Shown here one piece after another: positions 26,548 through 35,263 of a stretch of 64,000 bases of DNA (position 1 is the first letter of the stretch; each line of letters begins with the position of its first letter). The translations under genes and the position numbers were made by a program. The notes beneath the pieces are model-generated. The model searched no databases. It saw only the letters and a list, made by a program, of their open reading frames with translations, and was not told the origin of the DNA. Source of the stretch: CAVZYN01 sp963779515 (GTDB taxonomy: Bacteria > Pseudomonadota > Alphaproteobacteria > Rhizobiales > Hyphomicrobiaceae); contig CAVZYN010000002.1 of assembly GCA_963779515.1 (NCBI GenBank), forward strand, positions 682,001-746,000, in the 5' to 3' direction.

Positions 26548-27396
26548 TCAGTTTTCCTCAGCCTCTTGCGCCTCCGCCGGTGAGCCAAGCGCGCCCGCGG
26601 CGACCAGTTGCTCGTGTTCGATCAAAGTGCCGCCAAGGATATCTTCGAGCACTTTCGCTTGTCGGGGCTCCAGGGCAACCAGGCGGCCCAGCACGTGCAA
26701 CAGGTCCAGCAGGTCGCTGGTGTATTCGGCAAGCCAGTGATCGGGCTGGATGGCGGACAGCGGCGAGGGCGGGCGGCGGTCGCCGATGATCGGGCGGCGG
26801 CGATCCTTCTTGCGATAGCTGAACCACTGGTTCAGGACGTTCATGCCGGAGACGTCGTAGTCGACCATGGCCTGAGTGACGTTCTCGACGTAGCCCTTGC
26901 CGACGAACAGGCGGCGGGAGGGTGCGTCGTAGCGCAACTCATTCGGGAAGTCTTCGGGCGTCGGGGGAATCGCGCCTGCCTTCGGGATCGCTGGCCCATC
27001 CGTCGCAATGCGCGGCGCACCGGCCGGTCGGTCTGCGCTCTCGTCCACGAACCGCTCGCCATAGGTGTGCAGCCAGATCACCTCGCGGCCGAGCGCGGCA
27101 GCCTGTTCAAAAAGATCGGCATCGGCGGTGATGGGCAGGCGCAGGCCGGGGCGGATGAGATCCTTGCGGAAGCGTGCCGTGAAAGCCGGATGCGCCATCA
27201 CGCCCGCGATATAGGCCATCATGTCTTCCGGCGTGATCGTGCGGCCGAAGCGCAACGCCAGATGCGCGAGCAGCTCAGGCTTGATGTTGGAGACGGTCGC
27301 TTCAGCGTTGCGCCAAAGCGGATACACGCGACCACCCCGGCCGTGGTAGTGGTCTTGGTCGGGAATGTCGACCGATAGGCTGAAAAATGGGGACAG
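26548..27396 (-). pseudogene. 3' remnant of a type ISP restriction-modification gene (specificity domain)
   Basis: About 280 codons match the C-terminal target-recognition domain of type ISP (LlaBIII-like) single-chain restriction-modification enzymes: HYHGRGGRVYPLWRN at the 5' end, TPEDMMAYIAGVMAHPAF, LGREVIWLHTYGERF, VSGMNVLNQWFSYRKK and IQPDHWLAEYTSDLLDLL. Full enzymes are about 900-1600 residues with nuclease, helicase and methyltransferase domains; none is present. An in-frame TAA at 27397-27399 ends the frame upstream, next to a pair of repeats at 27383-27435. The remnant begins abruptly at the methyltransferase-specificity junction. A GTG at 27327 could start a truncated product, but no function is expected. 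Confidence 0.8.
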
Positions 27397-27435
27397 TTAC
27401 CAATTGGAAGTAAAAATGCGGACAGTCACCAATTG
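27383..27435. repeat. direct repeat pair at the restriction-gene truncation point
   Basis: Two 24-bp copies of AAAAATGsGGACAGTyACC plus AATTG start at 27383 and 27412 (29-base spacing), differing at two positions. They abut the broken end of the type ISP gene. A related inverted segment (AACTATCCCCATTCTTT) occurs at about 27471-27487. They look like ends of a lost mobile element. Confidence 0.5.
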
Positions 27436-27634
27436 TTCGCACGAACTGACTCGCTCGGTCATTGAATAGGAAACTATCCCCATTCTTTCGCGTCCTGGAG
27501 CGCACCTGGGGCGCGTGACCGCGCGCAAACGCCGCCTCCCCTTCGCGATCGGACCCGCATCGGCACATCCACCGATCTGCTGGCGCGGCGTGATCGTAGT
27601 CCCCTCATCATGCTGGAGAGGATCAGAATCGGCC

Positions 27635-28339
27635 ATGCGCGCGCTTGTGGTTGGAAGTTCGGGCGGGATCGGCGCCGCCCTCGTGGCGCAACTGAGCGCC
27701 GATCCGCGCGTCACGCATCTCACCGGCTGGTCGCGGTCGCAAACGCAAGCGGTGCGGCCCGGCATGACGGTCCAGCAGATTGATCTGCGCGACGAAGCAA
27801 CGATCGCGGCGGCGGCGCAGGACCTCGGCGAGATCGATCTGGCGATCGTCGCGACCGGGCTGCTGCATGACGGCACACTTAAGCCGGAGAAATCATGGCG
27901 CGCGCTCGATGCAGCGGCGATGCTGCGCGCCTTCGAGATCAATACCATCGGCCCGGCGCTGATCGCCAAGCACGTGTTGCCGCTGTTGCCGCGCGACCGG
28001 CGCGCGGTATTCGCGGTGCTCTCGGCGCGCGTCGGCAGCATCGGCGACAATCGGCTCGGCGGCTGGCACAGCTATCGCGCGTCGAAGGCCGCACTCAATC
28101 AGATCATCCGCTGTCTCAGCATCGAGCTGGCGGCGAAGCGGCCGCTGGCGATCTGCGCCGGGCTGCATCCGGGCACCGTCGACACGGCGCTCTCGACGCC
28201 GTTCCAGGCGCATGTCGCCGAGGGCCGGCTGTTCACGGCTGCGCAATCGGCGGCGCATCTGTTGCGCGTCGTCTCGGAGCTGACGCCGGCGCAATCGGGC
28301 CGCGTCGTCGATTGGGCGGGTGTGGAGGTGCCGGCGTAA
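27635..28339 (+). CDS. short-chain dehydrogenase/reductase
   Basis: The 234-residue SDR starts with a nucleotide-binding strand MRALVVGSSGGIGAAL (TGxxxGIG-like glycine motif), has a catalytic Ser-containing AVLSARVGSIGD segment and the active-site YRASK (Tyr-x3-Lys) near residue 150, followed by HPGTVDT. It resembles the CsgA/C-factor group of SDRs that lack obvious substrate clues. ATG at 27635 places the glycine motif at the usual position. The antiporter gene begins 34 bp downstream. Confidence 0.88.
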   Translation: MRALVVGSSGGIGAALVAQLSADPRVTHLTGWSRSQTQAVRPGMTVQQIDLRDEATIAAAAQDLGEIDLAIVATGLLHDGTLKPEKSWRALDAAAMLRAFEINTIGPALIAKHVLPLLPRDRRAVFAVLSARVGSIGDNRLGGWHSYRASKAALNQIIRCLSIELAAKRPLAICAGLHPGTVDTALSTPFQAHVAEGRLFTAAQSAAHLLRVVSELTPAQSGRVVDWAGVEVPA

Positions 28340-28373
28340 CCCGACAGCGGCGCGCGCTTGTTATTGTGGGCGG

Positions 28374-30203
28374 GTGCCCGCAGACTGGCGCTTTGAGGTC
28401 GTTGCCTCGGAGCAGGCTTTGGCAGGATCGATCAACATCTCGGTCTACAGCGATGCGCTCGTGGTGCTCGGCACCGCGGGCGTGGTCGTGCCGCTGGTGC
28501 ATCGCCTGGGGTTCAGTCCGGTGCTCGGGTATCTCGGCGCCGGCGTCTTGCTCGGCCCGCTTGGGCTCGGCTCCTTCGTCGCACAGGTGCCGGCCCTCTA
28601 CTGGTTCACGGTTGTCGATGCCCGCAACGTGGCGGGCATCGCGGATCTCGGCATCGTGTTCCTGCTGTTCTTGATCGGTCTCGAACTCTCCTACGAGCGG
28701 CTGGCGGCGATGCGCCGCTTCGTGCTCGGGCTCGGCGGATCGCAGGTGGCGATCACGACGACGCTGCTCGCCATCGTGATTGCGGCGGCGGGACAGAAGC
28801 CCGCGGTCGCGGTCATGCTCGGCGCCTGCCTGGCCTTGTCGTCCACTGCGATCGTGTTGGACCTGCTCTCGCGTCAGGGGCGCCTCGCGACCAGCGCTGG
28901 CCGGGCCTCGTTTTCGATCCTGCTGGCGCAGGATCTCGCGGTGATCCCGCTGCTGATGTCGATCTCGCTGCTCGGCGCCGGCAAGGGTAGTTCGGTGGTG
29001 GCAACGGTCGCGTTGGCGCTGCTGCACGCTGCCGCCGCCATCGCGGCTATTCTGATCGTTGGCCGCACGATGCTCCGCCCGTTGTTCCGGCTGGTGGCGC
29101 GGACGCGGTCGAGTGAGCTGTTCATCGCGGCGATCCTGTTTGTCATCGTTGGCACTGGCGTCGTCGCGGCGGTCGCCGATTTGTCGATGGCGCTTGGCGC
29201 CTTCATCGCGGGTCTGCTGCTGGCGGAGACGGAGTACCGCAAATCCATCGAGGCGACCATCGAGCCGTTCAAGGGCCTGCTGCTCGGCATCTTTTTCTTC
29301 ACCGTCGGCATGGGGATCGACGTGCGCGAGCTGGCGCGCGAGCCGTTCTGGCTGTGCGTCAGTGTGATCGGCCTCATCGGCGTCAAGGCGATCGTGGTGT
29401 TCGGCCTTGCCCGCTGGTTCAAGTTGTCGGCACCGGCCGCGATCGAGACGGGCTTGCTGCTGGGGCCTGGCGGCGAGTTCGCCTTCGTCGGCGTCGGGCT
29501 GGCCGCCACCCTCGGCGTGGTGGCGCCGCCGGTGGCGAGCTTTGCCTTGGCCGTCACGTCATTGTCGATGGCGCTGATCCCCCTGCTCGCCATTGCCGCG
29601 ACACGGATCCGGGCGGCACTCGATGGTCCGCGCATCGCCGACCCGTCGCTGGCGATCCTGCCGGCGGTCAAGACGCGGCACGCCATCGTGGTCGGCTACG
29701 GTCGCGTCGGCAAGGTCGTCTGCGGCCTGCTGAAAGAGCACGGCGTCGACTATACGGCCGTCGACGACGACGCCAATCTGGTGTCGGCTGAACGCAAACT
29801 CGGCAACGCGGTCTACTATGGCGATGCCGTCTCCCCATCGTTTCTGCGGGCCTGCGGGCTGATGGACGCCGCCGGCGTGATCATCACGTTTCAGACGCGC
29901 GCCCTGGTCGATGACATCGTCCAGGAGCTGCGCGCATTGCGGCCAGATGTTCTCATTGTCGCGCGCGCCCGCGATGCCGAGCATGCGCGCCATCTCTATG
30001 CCCTCGGCGTCAGCGACGCCGTCCCGGAAACCATCGAGGCGAGCCTGCAGTTGTCCGAGGCAGCCCTGGTCGGGCTTGGCGTTCCAACCGGACCCGTCAT
30101 CGCCTCGATCCACGAACAGCGCGACGTCTTCAGGCGGATGCTGCAGGCAGCGGCCCGCGACGCCAAGGTCCCAGGCCGTCATTCCATCCGAGCGAAAACC
30201 TGA
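28374..30203 (+). CDS. CPA2 monovalent cation:proton antiporter (KefB/KefC-like) with RCK domain
   Basis: The roughly 609-residue protein has an N-terminal Na+/H+-exchanger domain of about 12 helices (GVLLGPLGLG; LFLIGLELSYERL; ALSSTAIVLDLLSRQGRLAT; AFIAGLLLAETEYR) up to residue 400. A cytoplasmic TrkA-N/RCK domain follows from about 430 (HAIVVGYGRVGKVVCGLL) with an NAD-binding glycine motif. It exports K+ or Na+ in exchange for H+, gated by nucleotide or redox ligands. No ATG occurs near the conserved start, so GTG at 28374 after GGGCGG is my choice. No KefF/KefG partner is nearby. Confidence 0.9.
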   Translation: MPADWRFEVVASEQALAGSINISVYSDALVVLGTAGVVVPLVHRLGFSPVLGYLGAGVLLGPLGLGSFVAQVPALYWFTVVDARNVAGIADLGIVFLLFLIGLELSYERLAAMRRFVLGLGGSQVAITTTLLAIVIAAAGQKPAVAVMLGACLALSSTAIVLDLLSRQGRLATSAGRASFSILLAQDLAVIPLLMSISLLGAGKGSSVVATVALALLHAAAAIAAILIVGRTMLRPLFRLVARTRSSELFIAAILFVIVGTGVVAAVADLSMALGAFIAGLLLAETEYRKSIEATIEPFKGLLLGIFFFTVGMGIDVRELAREPFWLCVSVIGLIGVKAIVVFGLARWFKLSAPAAIETGLLLGPGGEFAFVGVGLAATLGVVAPPVASFALAVTSLSMALIPLLAIAATRIRAALDGPRIADPSLAILPAVKTRHAIVVGYGRVGKVVCGLLKEHGVDYTAVDDDANLVSAERKLGNAVYYGDAVSPSFLRACGLMDAAGVIITFQTRALVDDIVQELRALRPDVLIVARARDAEHARHLYALGVSDAVPETIEASLQLSEAALVGLGVPTGPVIASIHEQRDVFRRMLQAAARDAKVPGRHSIRAKT

Positions 30204-30320
30204 GCCTCCCGCCCGCATCATCCAAGTGCTGGGGTAGGTCACGAATTCTCTATTTTGCCTGTCGCATCCAGCGCCGTTATGTTGACGGCAAAAGCTCGTT
30301 CGCTCATAGGAGACGACATC

Positions 30321-30821
30321 ATGACAGTCCTGCTCAATCGACGTTTGCTCCTGGCCGCCGGCGGCGCCGGGCTCGCAACCGGCGTATCCGGCCTCCTCAT
30401 GCCCGCCTTCATTATTCCCGCCCAGGCGCAAAGCCTCGCACCGACCCGCTCGATGCCGGGCGGCACCAACAACTATCGCAAGGGCGCGGCGATCGTCGAG
30501 CGGATCGGCCGTGGCGGCTTCTGGATGTCGGGCACCGTGCGCCGTGCGGGCGATGGCGCGCCGCTCGCGGGCAAGCGCATCCAGATCTGGGCCCACACCA
30601 CCGAAGGCTATGAAGCAGACGCAAGAAGCCATGGCGCCACGCTCACGGACGCGAACGGGGTGTTCCGTCTCGAGATGCCGCAGATCGTTCCCGCCTTCGG
30701 CCAACCGCATGGTCACCTCGCGTATGACAGCGGCGAATTCGAAACGGTCTTTCTGCGCCCCGTGATGCCGAGCGCGAAGGCCACCAGCCTCGAAGCGCAT
30801 TTCGTCCTCAAGCCTGCTTGA
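30321..30821 (+). CDS. Tat-exported intradiol-dioxygenase-like domain protein
   Basis: The 166-residue protein starts with a signal (NRRLLLAAGGAGLATGVSGLL) resembling a twin-arginine leader, then a small beta-sandwich with segments typical of intradiol dioxygenase-like folds (GFWMSGTVRRAGDGAPLAGKRIQIW; HGATLTDANGVFRLEMP). The Tyr/His metal ligands of true protocatechuate dioxygenases are not clearly present, so catalysis is doubtful. It lies 78 bp upstream of a ferric-reductase-like membrane protein, and the two may form a periplasmic redox pair. ATG at 30321 follows AGGAGAC. Confidence 0.65.
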   Translation: MTVLLNRRLLLAAGGAGLATGVSGLLMPAFIIPAQAQSLAPTRSMPGGTNNYRKGAAIVERIGRGGFWMSGTVRRAGDGAPLAGKRIQIWAHTTEGYEADARSHGATLTDANGVFRLEMPQIVPAFGQPHGHLAYDSGEFETVFLRPVMPSAKATSLEAHFVLKPA

Positions 30822-30899
30822 CCGCGCCCCGGTTGAAGCGTGAGGTCGAAGGGGCAGTTGGAAGGGCCAGTTGGAAGGGCCATTGCAAAAGGAAGCTGA

Positions 30900-31514
30900 T
30901 TGTCCCGGTCTATCCTGATTTGGACGGCGCTTGCGGCAGCCGTTGCGGTGCCGATCGCAGCGGCCGCGGCGAGCCCGCTGCTCGCATGGCGCGATCCCGT
31001 CTACATCGCCGCCGGATTTGCCGGCGTCATCGCACTCTGTCTGTTGCTCGCCCAGCCACTCCTGATCGGCGGCTATCTGCCGGGGCTGCCGGCACTCTAC
31101 GGCCGCCGCGTGCATCGCTGGACCGGAGCGAGTCTCGTCGCCGCCATCGTCCTCCACGTCGGCGGCCTTTGGATCACCAGTTCACCGGACGTGATCGATG
31201 CGCTTCTGTTCGCATCGCCGACGCCGTTCTCCGCCTGGGGCGTGATCGCCATGTGGGCCATCTTCGCAACGGCGCTTTTAGCGGTTTCGCGCCGAAGGCT
31301 GCGCGTGCGGCCGCGAACGTGGCGCATCGCCCATTCGGTGCTTGCGGTGATCATCGTGGTTGGGACGATCGTCCACGCCATCCTGATCGAGGGGACGATG
31401 GAGACGATCTCGAAGGTGGCGCTGTGCGCGCTGGTTTTTGCGGCGACCATGAAAGTGATCTTCGACCTCGGGATGTGGTCGAGGCCGAAGGCACAATCAA
31501 CACCGCGCCCTTGA
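30900..31514 (+). CDS. ferric reductase-like transmembrane protein
   Basis: The 204-residue protein has about six hydrophobic helices and paired histidines spaced as in haem b-binding ferric reductase/MsrQ-type domains (RRVHRWTGASLVAAIVLHVGG and RIAHSVLAVIIVVGTIVHAIL). It would shuttle electrons across the membrane, perhaps to the Tat-exported neighbour. The start is TTG at 30900 after GGAAG; the next in-frame ATG would remove the first helices. It ends before a strong hairpin at 31556. Confidence 0.8.
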   Translation: MSRSILIWTALAAAVAVPIAAAAASPLLAWRDPVYIAAGFAGVIALCLLLAQPLLIGGYLPGLPALYGRRVHRWTGASLVAAIVLHVGGLWITSSPDVIDALLFASPTPFSAWGVIAMWAIFATALLAVSRRRLRVRPRTWRIAHSVLAVIIVVGTIVHAILIEGTMETISKVALCALVFAATMKVIFDLGMWSRPKAQSTPRP

Positions 31515-31555
31515 AGGCCTTGAGGAAGACCGAGGCGCTCCGAGCGAGCCGCGAG

Positions 31556-31601
31556 TTTCTACCGCCCCCTCGTCAGGGCCTCTCGACGGGGGCGGTAGAA
31601 A
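31556..31601. terminator. bidirectional hairpin between convergent genes
   Basis: A 14-bp perfect stem (TTTCTACCGCCCCC / GGGGGCGGTAGAAA) with an 18-base loop lies between the stop of the ferric-reductase-like gene and the stop of the dipeptidase gene. It likely ends both transcripts. Confidence 0.75.
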
Positions 31602-31606
31602 TTTAG

Positions 31607-32653
31607 TCACCCGCCCCAGGTGCGCTGCAAGACGCGCATCCAATTCTCAAAGCAGATCTTCTCGATCAGCGCGTCGCCGAATTGGCGGCGGCGCAGCGCC
31701 GCGACGAGGTTTGGCAGCCCCGCCGCCGATCCAAGCCCGTCGGGGATCATGGCGCCGTCGAAATCCGAGCCGAGGGCGACGCCGTCTTCGCCGAGCCGCT
31801 CGATCAAGTAGGCGATGTGGTCGACGATCGTATCGAGCGGGGTTGCCGCGACGCGGCCGCCGTCCGCGCGCAGGAAGCTGACGGCGTAATTGACCCCGGC
31901 GAGACCACCGCTGTCGCGGATCGCCGCCAACTGCTTGTCGGTCAAATTGCGCGACGAGGCGCAGAGCGCGTGTGCGTTCGAGTGCGTCGCGACCAAGGGC
32001 GCCCGCGAGAGTTTCGCGACATCCCAAAATCCTTTCTCGTTGAGATGCGAGAGATCGATCAGGACGCGCATTTCGTTGCAGCGTTGGATCAAAACCTTGC
32101 CGAGGTCGGTCAGGCCGTCGCCGGTGTCGGGCGACGAGGGAAAGCGGAACGGCACGCCGTGCCCGAAGATGTTCGAGCGGCTCCACACCGGCCCGAGCGA
32201 GCGCAGTCCCGCCGCATACAACACGTCCAGCATCTTCAGATCCGCGTCGAGCGCCTCGCAGCCTTCGATATGCAGGACCGCGGCGTGGGCGCCCGCCGCT
32301 TTCGCCGCGCGGATCTCGGCAACCGATCGGGCGATGCGCACGCGGCCGTCGGAGCGTTCCGCGATCCTGAACAACAGCGACGCCATCTCGAGTGTCGCGC
32401 GCTGGGCGTGGCTCATTTCCGGCGCCAGCGGCACCGGCACATCGTAGGGCACGGCCGCCATCGGATCGACCGCCGGCTTCTTGCTCTCGGAGGGCACGAA
32501 GATCGCGTACAGCCCACCGGCCATGTGGCCGGCGACCGCGCGCGGCAGATCGAGTTGTCCCTTGCCGTCGCCGTCGAGAAACGCCGCCACTGCGTCCGGC
32601 GCCTTGCGCCAGAGCCGCAGCAGCACGTCGTTGTGGCCATCGAAAGAGTGCAT
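31607..32653 (-). CDS. membrane dipeptidase (peptidase family M19)
   Basis: The 348-residue amidohydrolase-fold enzyme has the M19 metal motifs: FDGHNDVL (His-x-Asp), HIEGCEAL (bridging Glu), ATHSNAHALC (two His) and SDFDGAM (Asp). It is related to renal dipeptidase; bacterial members cleave dipeptides, often with D- or unusual residues. No signal peptide is visible, so it is probably cytoplasmic. ATG at 32653 places HND at the usual N-terminal position; a GTG-like extension 10 codons upstream is less likely. Confidence 0.93.
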   Translation of the reverse strand: MHSFDGHNDVLLRLWRKAPDAVAAFLDGDGKGQLDLPRAVAGHMAGGLYAIFVPSESKKPAVDPMAAVPYDVPVPLAPEMSHAQRATLEMASLLFRIAERSDGRVRIARSVAEIRAAKAAGAHAAVLHIEGCEALDADLKMLDVLYAAGLRSLGPVWSRSNIFGHGVPFRFPSSPDTGDGLTDLGKVLIQRCNEMRVLIDLSHLNEKGFWDVAKLSRAPLVATHSNAHALCASSRNLTDKQLAAIRDSGGLAGVNYAVSFLRADGGRVAATPLDTIVDHIAYLIERLGEDGVALGSDFDGAMIPDGLGSAAGLPNLVAALRRRQFGDALIEKICFENWMRVLQRTWGG

Positions 32654-32779
32654 CGCGCGCCTTTTTTGGAGTGATGGAACCACAGGCGCACTTTCGCCGA
32701 ATCTGCAGCGCGTTCGCTTCAGGTCATGATGGCCGATCGAACACCCGCTGTCGATGCGTCACGCACGCAGGACATCAAC

Positions 32780-32880
32780 GTAGGTTTGGTCGGCCGGCCA
32801 ACATCATCGACGTGGCGCGCACCACTCGCGCCGGCGTAACCCAACAACTTTTTCGCGCGTGCTGCGCCTAACCTTGTTGG
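32780..32880. repeat. GTAGGTTGGGTTAG-family element, degenerate copy A1
   Basis: It begins GTAGGTTTGG and shares about 90 bp (CCAACATCATCGACGTG and following, through CGTAACCCAACA) with the copy at 35077-35227. The right end is degenerate. Confidence 0.7.
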
Positions 32881-32904
32881 ATTGATGCAACGAGGCGTAA
32901 TGGT

Positions 32905-33315
32905 TCAGTTCGGCAGCTCACCGCGTTGCACTTGCTCCATGTATTTTTGCCTGAATTCAGCCTGCTCGTGCACTGATCCAATTTCCTCGAGTGGGGCCGC
33001 GTCAAAAATCGGTACCAAATCGCTGAGCCGTGCTTTCCTGCCGCCGGGAACCCTGTACCCTTCTAAACCACCGGCTTGGCTGGCCATGGGAGAGAGTAGG
33101 AAATTTGGGCGCGCCCCGTTGCACAAAAATGTATAGCGCTGCTCGAGGGGGCCTCGAATTTTGTTGAAGGCGTCTAAACAATCCCAGCCTTCAGCACTAT
33201 AGGCGTGGCCCTCGATCTCTATATCGAGTTGCCACTTCTGATCCAATTGATTGGCTGTCGCTTGAGCGTCGAATTTGGCGCCGCCTGAATGTATTTCTAT
33301 AACAAATTTCGGCAT
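32905..33315 (-). CDS. hypothetical protein, lower-GC island gene
   Basis: The 136-residue protein starts MPKFVIEIHSGGAKFDAQAT and has a beta-rich N-terminal half (WQLDIEIEGHAYSAEGWDC) and a charged helical C-terminus ending EQVQRGELPN. No family is recognised. ATG at 33315 follows GAGGCCGAGG. Base composition is visibly closer to balanced than in its GC-rich neighbours, and it lies between two copies of an interspersed repeat next to an insertion sequence, so recent acquisition is likely. Confidence 0.6.
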   Translation of the reverse strand: MPKFVIEIHSGGAKFDAQATANQLDQKWQLDIEIEGHAYSAEGWDCLDAFNKIRGPLEQRYTFLCNGARPNFLLSPMASQAGGLEGYRVPGGRKARLSDLVPIFDAAPLEEIGSVHEQAEFRQKYMEQVQRGELPN

Positions 33316-33476
33316 TTTTCCTCGGCCTCCTGGGTACCGCTGCACGAGAGACGTGACCCTCTCCCCCAACGTCATCCGGGCGCAGGCCCGGACCCAAGCA
33401 AGCCGATGCTATCACGCATCGACGGCACCACCACGTGCCTGACGCACTCTCCCCATTTTGCCGTCGCTCACCGCCC

Positions 33477-33529
33477 GCGAACTTTGCGCAGGCCCCACGA
33501 CAGCGCCCGCCGGACGGGGCGCGGCAGCA
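33477..33529 (-). pseudogene. diverged duplicate of the 3' end of the BioF2-like acetyltransferase gene
   Basis: About 53 bp translate on the minus strand to LPRPVRRALSWGLRKVR, against LPRPVRRVLSWGLAKIR at the C-terminus of the intact gene ending at 35264. The fragment is truncated on its 5' side exactly where the GTAGG end of the interspersed repeat begins. Confidence 0.65.
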
Positions 33530-33616
33530 TGAAACGTAGGTTTCTGATGTCCCCAGTCAATCACCTTGCGCGCAGTTTGTCGTTACCGCCGTTCGGGCGG
33601 TGTTTTGGCTTGCAGA

Positions 33617-33799
33617 TCGTGCAGAAGAGGGGGCGGGACCTTGGACGTCGGTGAGCAAGTTCTGATCCGCGGGTTGGATACCGCATGTCCGTTTATTCGT
33701 CCGGGGCTGCCTCTGTTTGGGTTCGGGCGTCGGTCGAGACCGGCCACACAACCTACCTGAGGGTTCCCCTCGATGGGTCCCGCCCCCGCCTCTGCACGA
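33617..33799. repeat. 24-bp inverted repeat inside the noncoding end of the IS
   Basis: Arms at 33617-33640 and 33776-33799 match at 22 of 24 positions (TCGTGCAGA...GCGGGACC) and enclose 135 bp. The structure lies wholly in the noncoding region downstream of the transposase gene, where IS1111-type elements are expected to encode a structured guide (bridge) RNA. Confidence 0.6.
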
Positions 33800-33857
33800 T
33801 TGATGTCAGCTGATGGATCTCCGTGTTGCGTGGCCGGTTCGACGGCTGGTCGCAGTG

Positions 33858-34978
33858 TCACACGCGACGGTCGTCAGCGATGGCTCGGTTGATCGCCCAG
33901 ATGAAGCCGCACATCTCGCGTGCGATCGCGGTTGCAACGATCGTCGGTCGCTTGCCTTTTCTCGACAGCGCCCGGAACCGCGCCGAGAGCCGCGTTTGCG
34001 CCTTCCACGCGATCTCTGCGACAGGACGCGGCGCCGCTTCGACGAGCCGCTGCTTGTCGCGGCCAACGCGCGGAGGATGGCGATAGCTCCACGCCGCCTC
34101 GACGAGAATACGCCGCGCCCGCCGGTTGCCGGCCTTGGTGATGCTGCCGCGCTTGATGCTGTCGCCGGTCGAACGCTCCGAGGGCACGAGCCCCAGATAG
34201 CCCATCAACTCGCGTGGCGTGCGAAAGCGCGCGAGATCACCGATCTCAGCCAGGATCGTCACAGCGGCGACGAGTTGGATCCCGCGCATCGCCTGCAGCG
34301 CTCCGACGACCTCGGCCAACGACCACTCCGGCACCGCCTCACGGATCGCCGCCTCGAGCCGCCCGACCCGTTCTTGCGCCTGCCGCTCCGCTAGCAGCAG
34401 CTCCTCGAAGGCGATGCGCTGCTCGCGATGGGCGAGCTTCTGGCAGCAAAGCCAGTCGCGATGCGCGCGGCCCCACGTCTTCTTGCCCGGATAATGAAGG
34501 CCAAGCCGCAGAAGCAGTGAGGAGACCTGCTGACGTTTGCTCTTCAGGTCGTCCATCGCCGCCTCACGGGCCCGCGATAGATCACGCATCGCCTCGTGGC
34601 GTTCATCGGGCACCCAGATCGCAGTGAGCTCACCCGCACGCAGCAACCGCGCCAGGTTCTCCGAATCGCGCCGGTTGGTCTTGACCTGATCACCCGGTCG
34701 CTTCGGGATCAACGCGCCGGGGCCGCGACGATGCAATCGTGCCCGAGGCTCCTGATCAGCCGGTAGAGCCCGTAGCCGGTCGGCCCCGCCTCGTAACAGA
34801 ACGTAAGCTTGCTGTACTTGGCCGAAAGCTTGGCTGCGAGCTTGCGCACCGCTGCATCGGTCGTGTCGCTCTCGCCGAGATAGCGCACCTCGCCCGCGCG
34901 CCCGGCCTCGGCCACAGCCACCGCATTCTTCAATTTCGACGTATCAATCCCAATGAAAGCTTCGCTAAACTGTTCCAA
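33858..34978 (-). pseudogene. IS110-family transposase (DEDD), frameshifted
   Basis: The N-terminal DEDD domain starts at TTG 34978 after a perfect AAGGAGGG site. It has GIDTSK (first Asp) and CYEAGPTGYG (Glu), and reaches HDCIVAAPA. The frame then ends, and the protein continues in another frame from ALIPKRPGDQVKTNRRDSENLARLLRAGEL (second Asp pair) through the Transposase_20 domain (LQAMRGIQLVAAVTI; MGYLGLVPSERSTG). The break is at about 34709-34722 in a GGCGCG context. Rejoined length of about 372 residues is a little above the family norm. IS110 transposases are not known to need frameshifting, so this copy is either dead or misassembled. Confidence 0.85.
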
Positions 34979-35076
34979 GACTCGCCCTCCTTGTGTGAGG
35001 CTCTGCCCGGCCAATCCGGGTAACCCTCGAATGCACATCGGGGGTGAGTCGCCTCATCTGAGGAAGGGACATACAG

Positions 35077-35227
35077 TTTGGGTTAGGCGGCCAACATCAT
35101 CGACGTGACGCGCACCTCTCGTGCCGGCGTAACCCAACAGCTTTTCGCGAGTGCTGCGCAATGTTGGGTTACGCGGGTTCGGCCGTTCGCGCGTCGTCAT
35201 CAGCGGTGGCCCGCTAACCCAACCTAC
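35077..35227. repeat. GTAGGTTGGGTTAG-family element, copy A2 (split by the IS)
   Basis: The right arm CTAACCCAACCTAC is at 35214-35227; the left arm is divided, with GTAGG at 33536-33540 and TTTGGGTTAGG resuming at 35077. An internal GTAACCCAACA / TGTTGGGTTAC pair gives a second palindrome. Confidence 0.75.
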
Positions 35228-35263
35228 GGCACCGGCCTAGTCCGCTATCACGCGGCACCCCGC

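Larger units (their letters stand above)
33544..35076 (-). mobile_element. IS110-family insertion sequence (IS1111-like), complete
   Basis: The element is bounded by imperfect inverted repeats CTGATGTCCCC (33544-33554) and GGGACATACAG (35066-35076) and flanked on both sides by TTT. It carries one transposase gene (33858-34978), about 300 bp of noncoding DNA on the transposase 3' side and less than 100 bp on the 5' side. That layout, with short near-terminal inverted repeats, fits the IS1111 subgroup. Removing it restores GTAGG-TTT-GGGTTAGG, the end of an interspersed repeat, so the insertion point is exact. Confidence 0.8.

Noticed and set aside
34709..34722. Programmed frameshift in the IS110 transposase
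   Set aside because: IS110 transposases are normally single-frame; there is no A-rich slippery site, and five other genes in the window show similar breaks.
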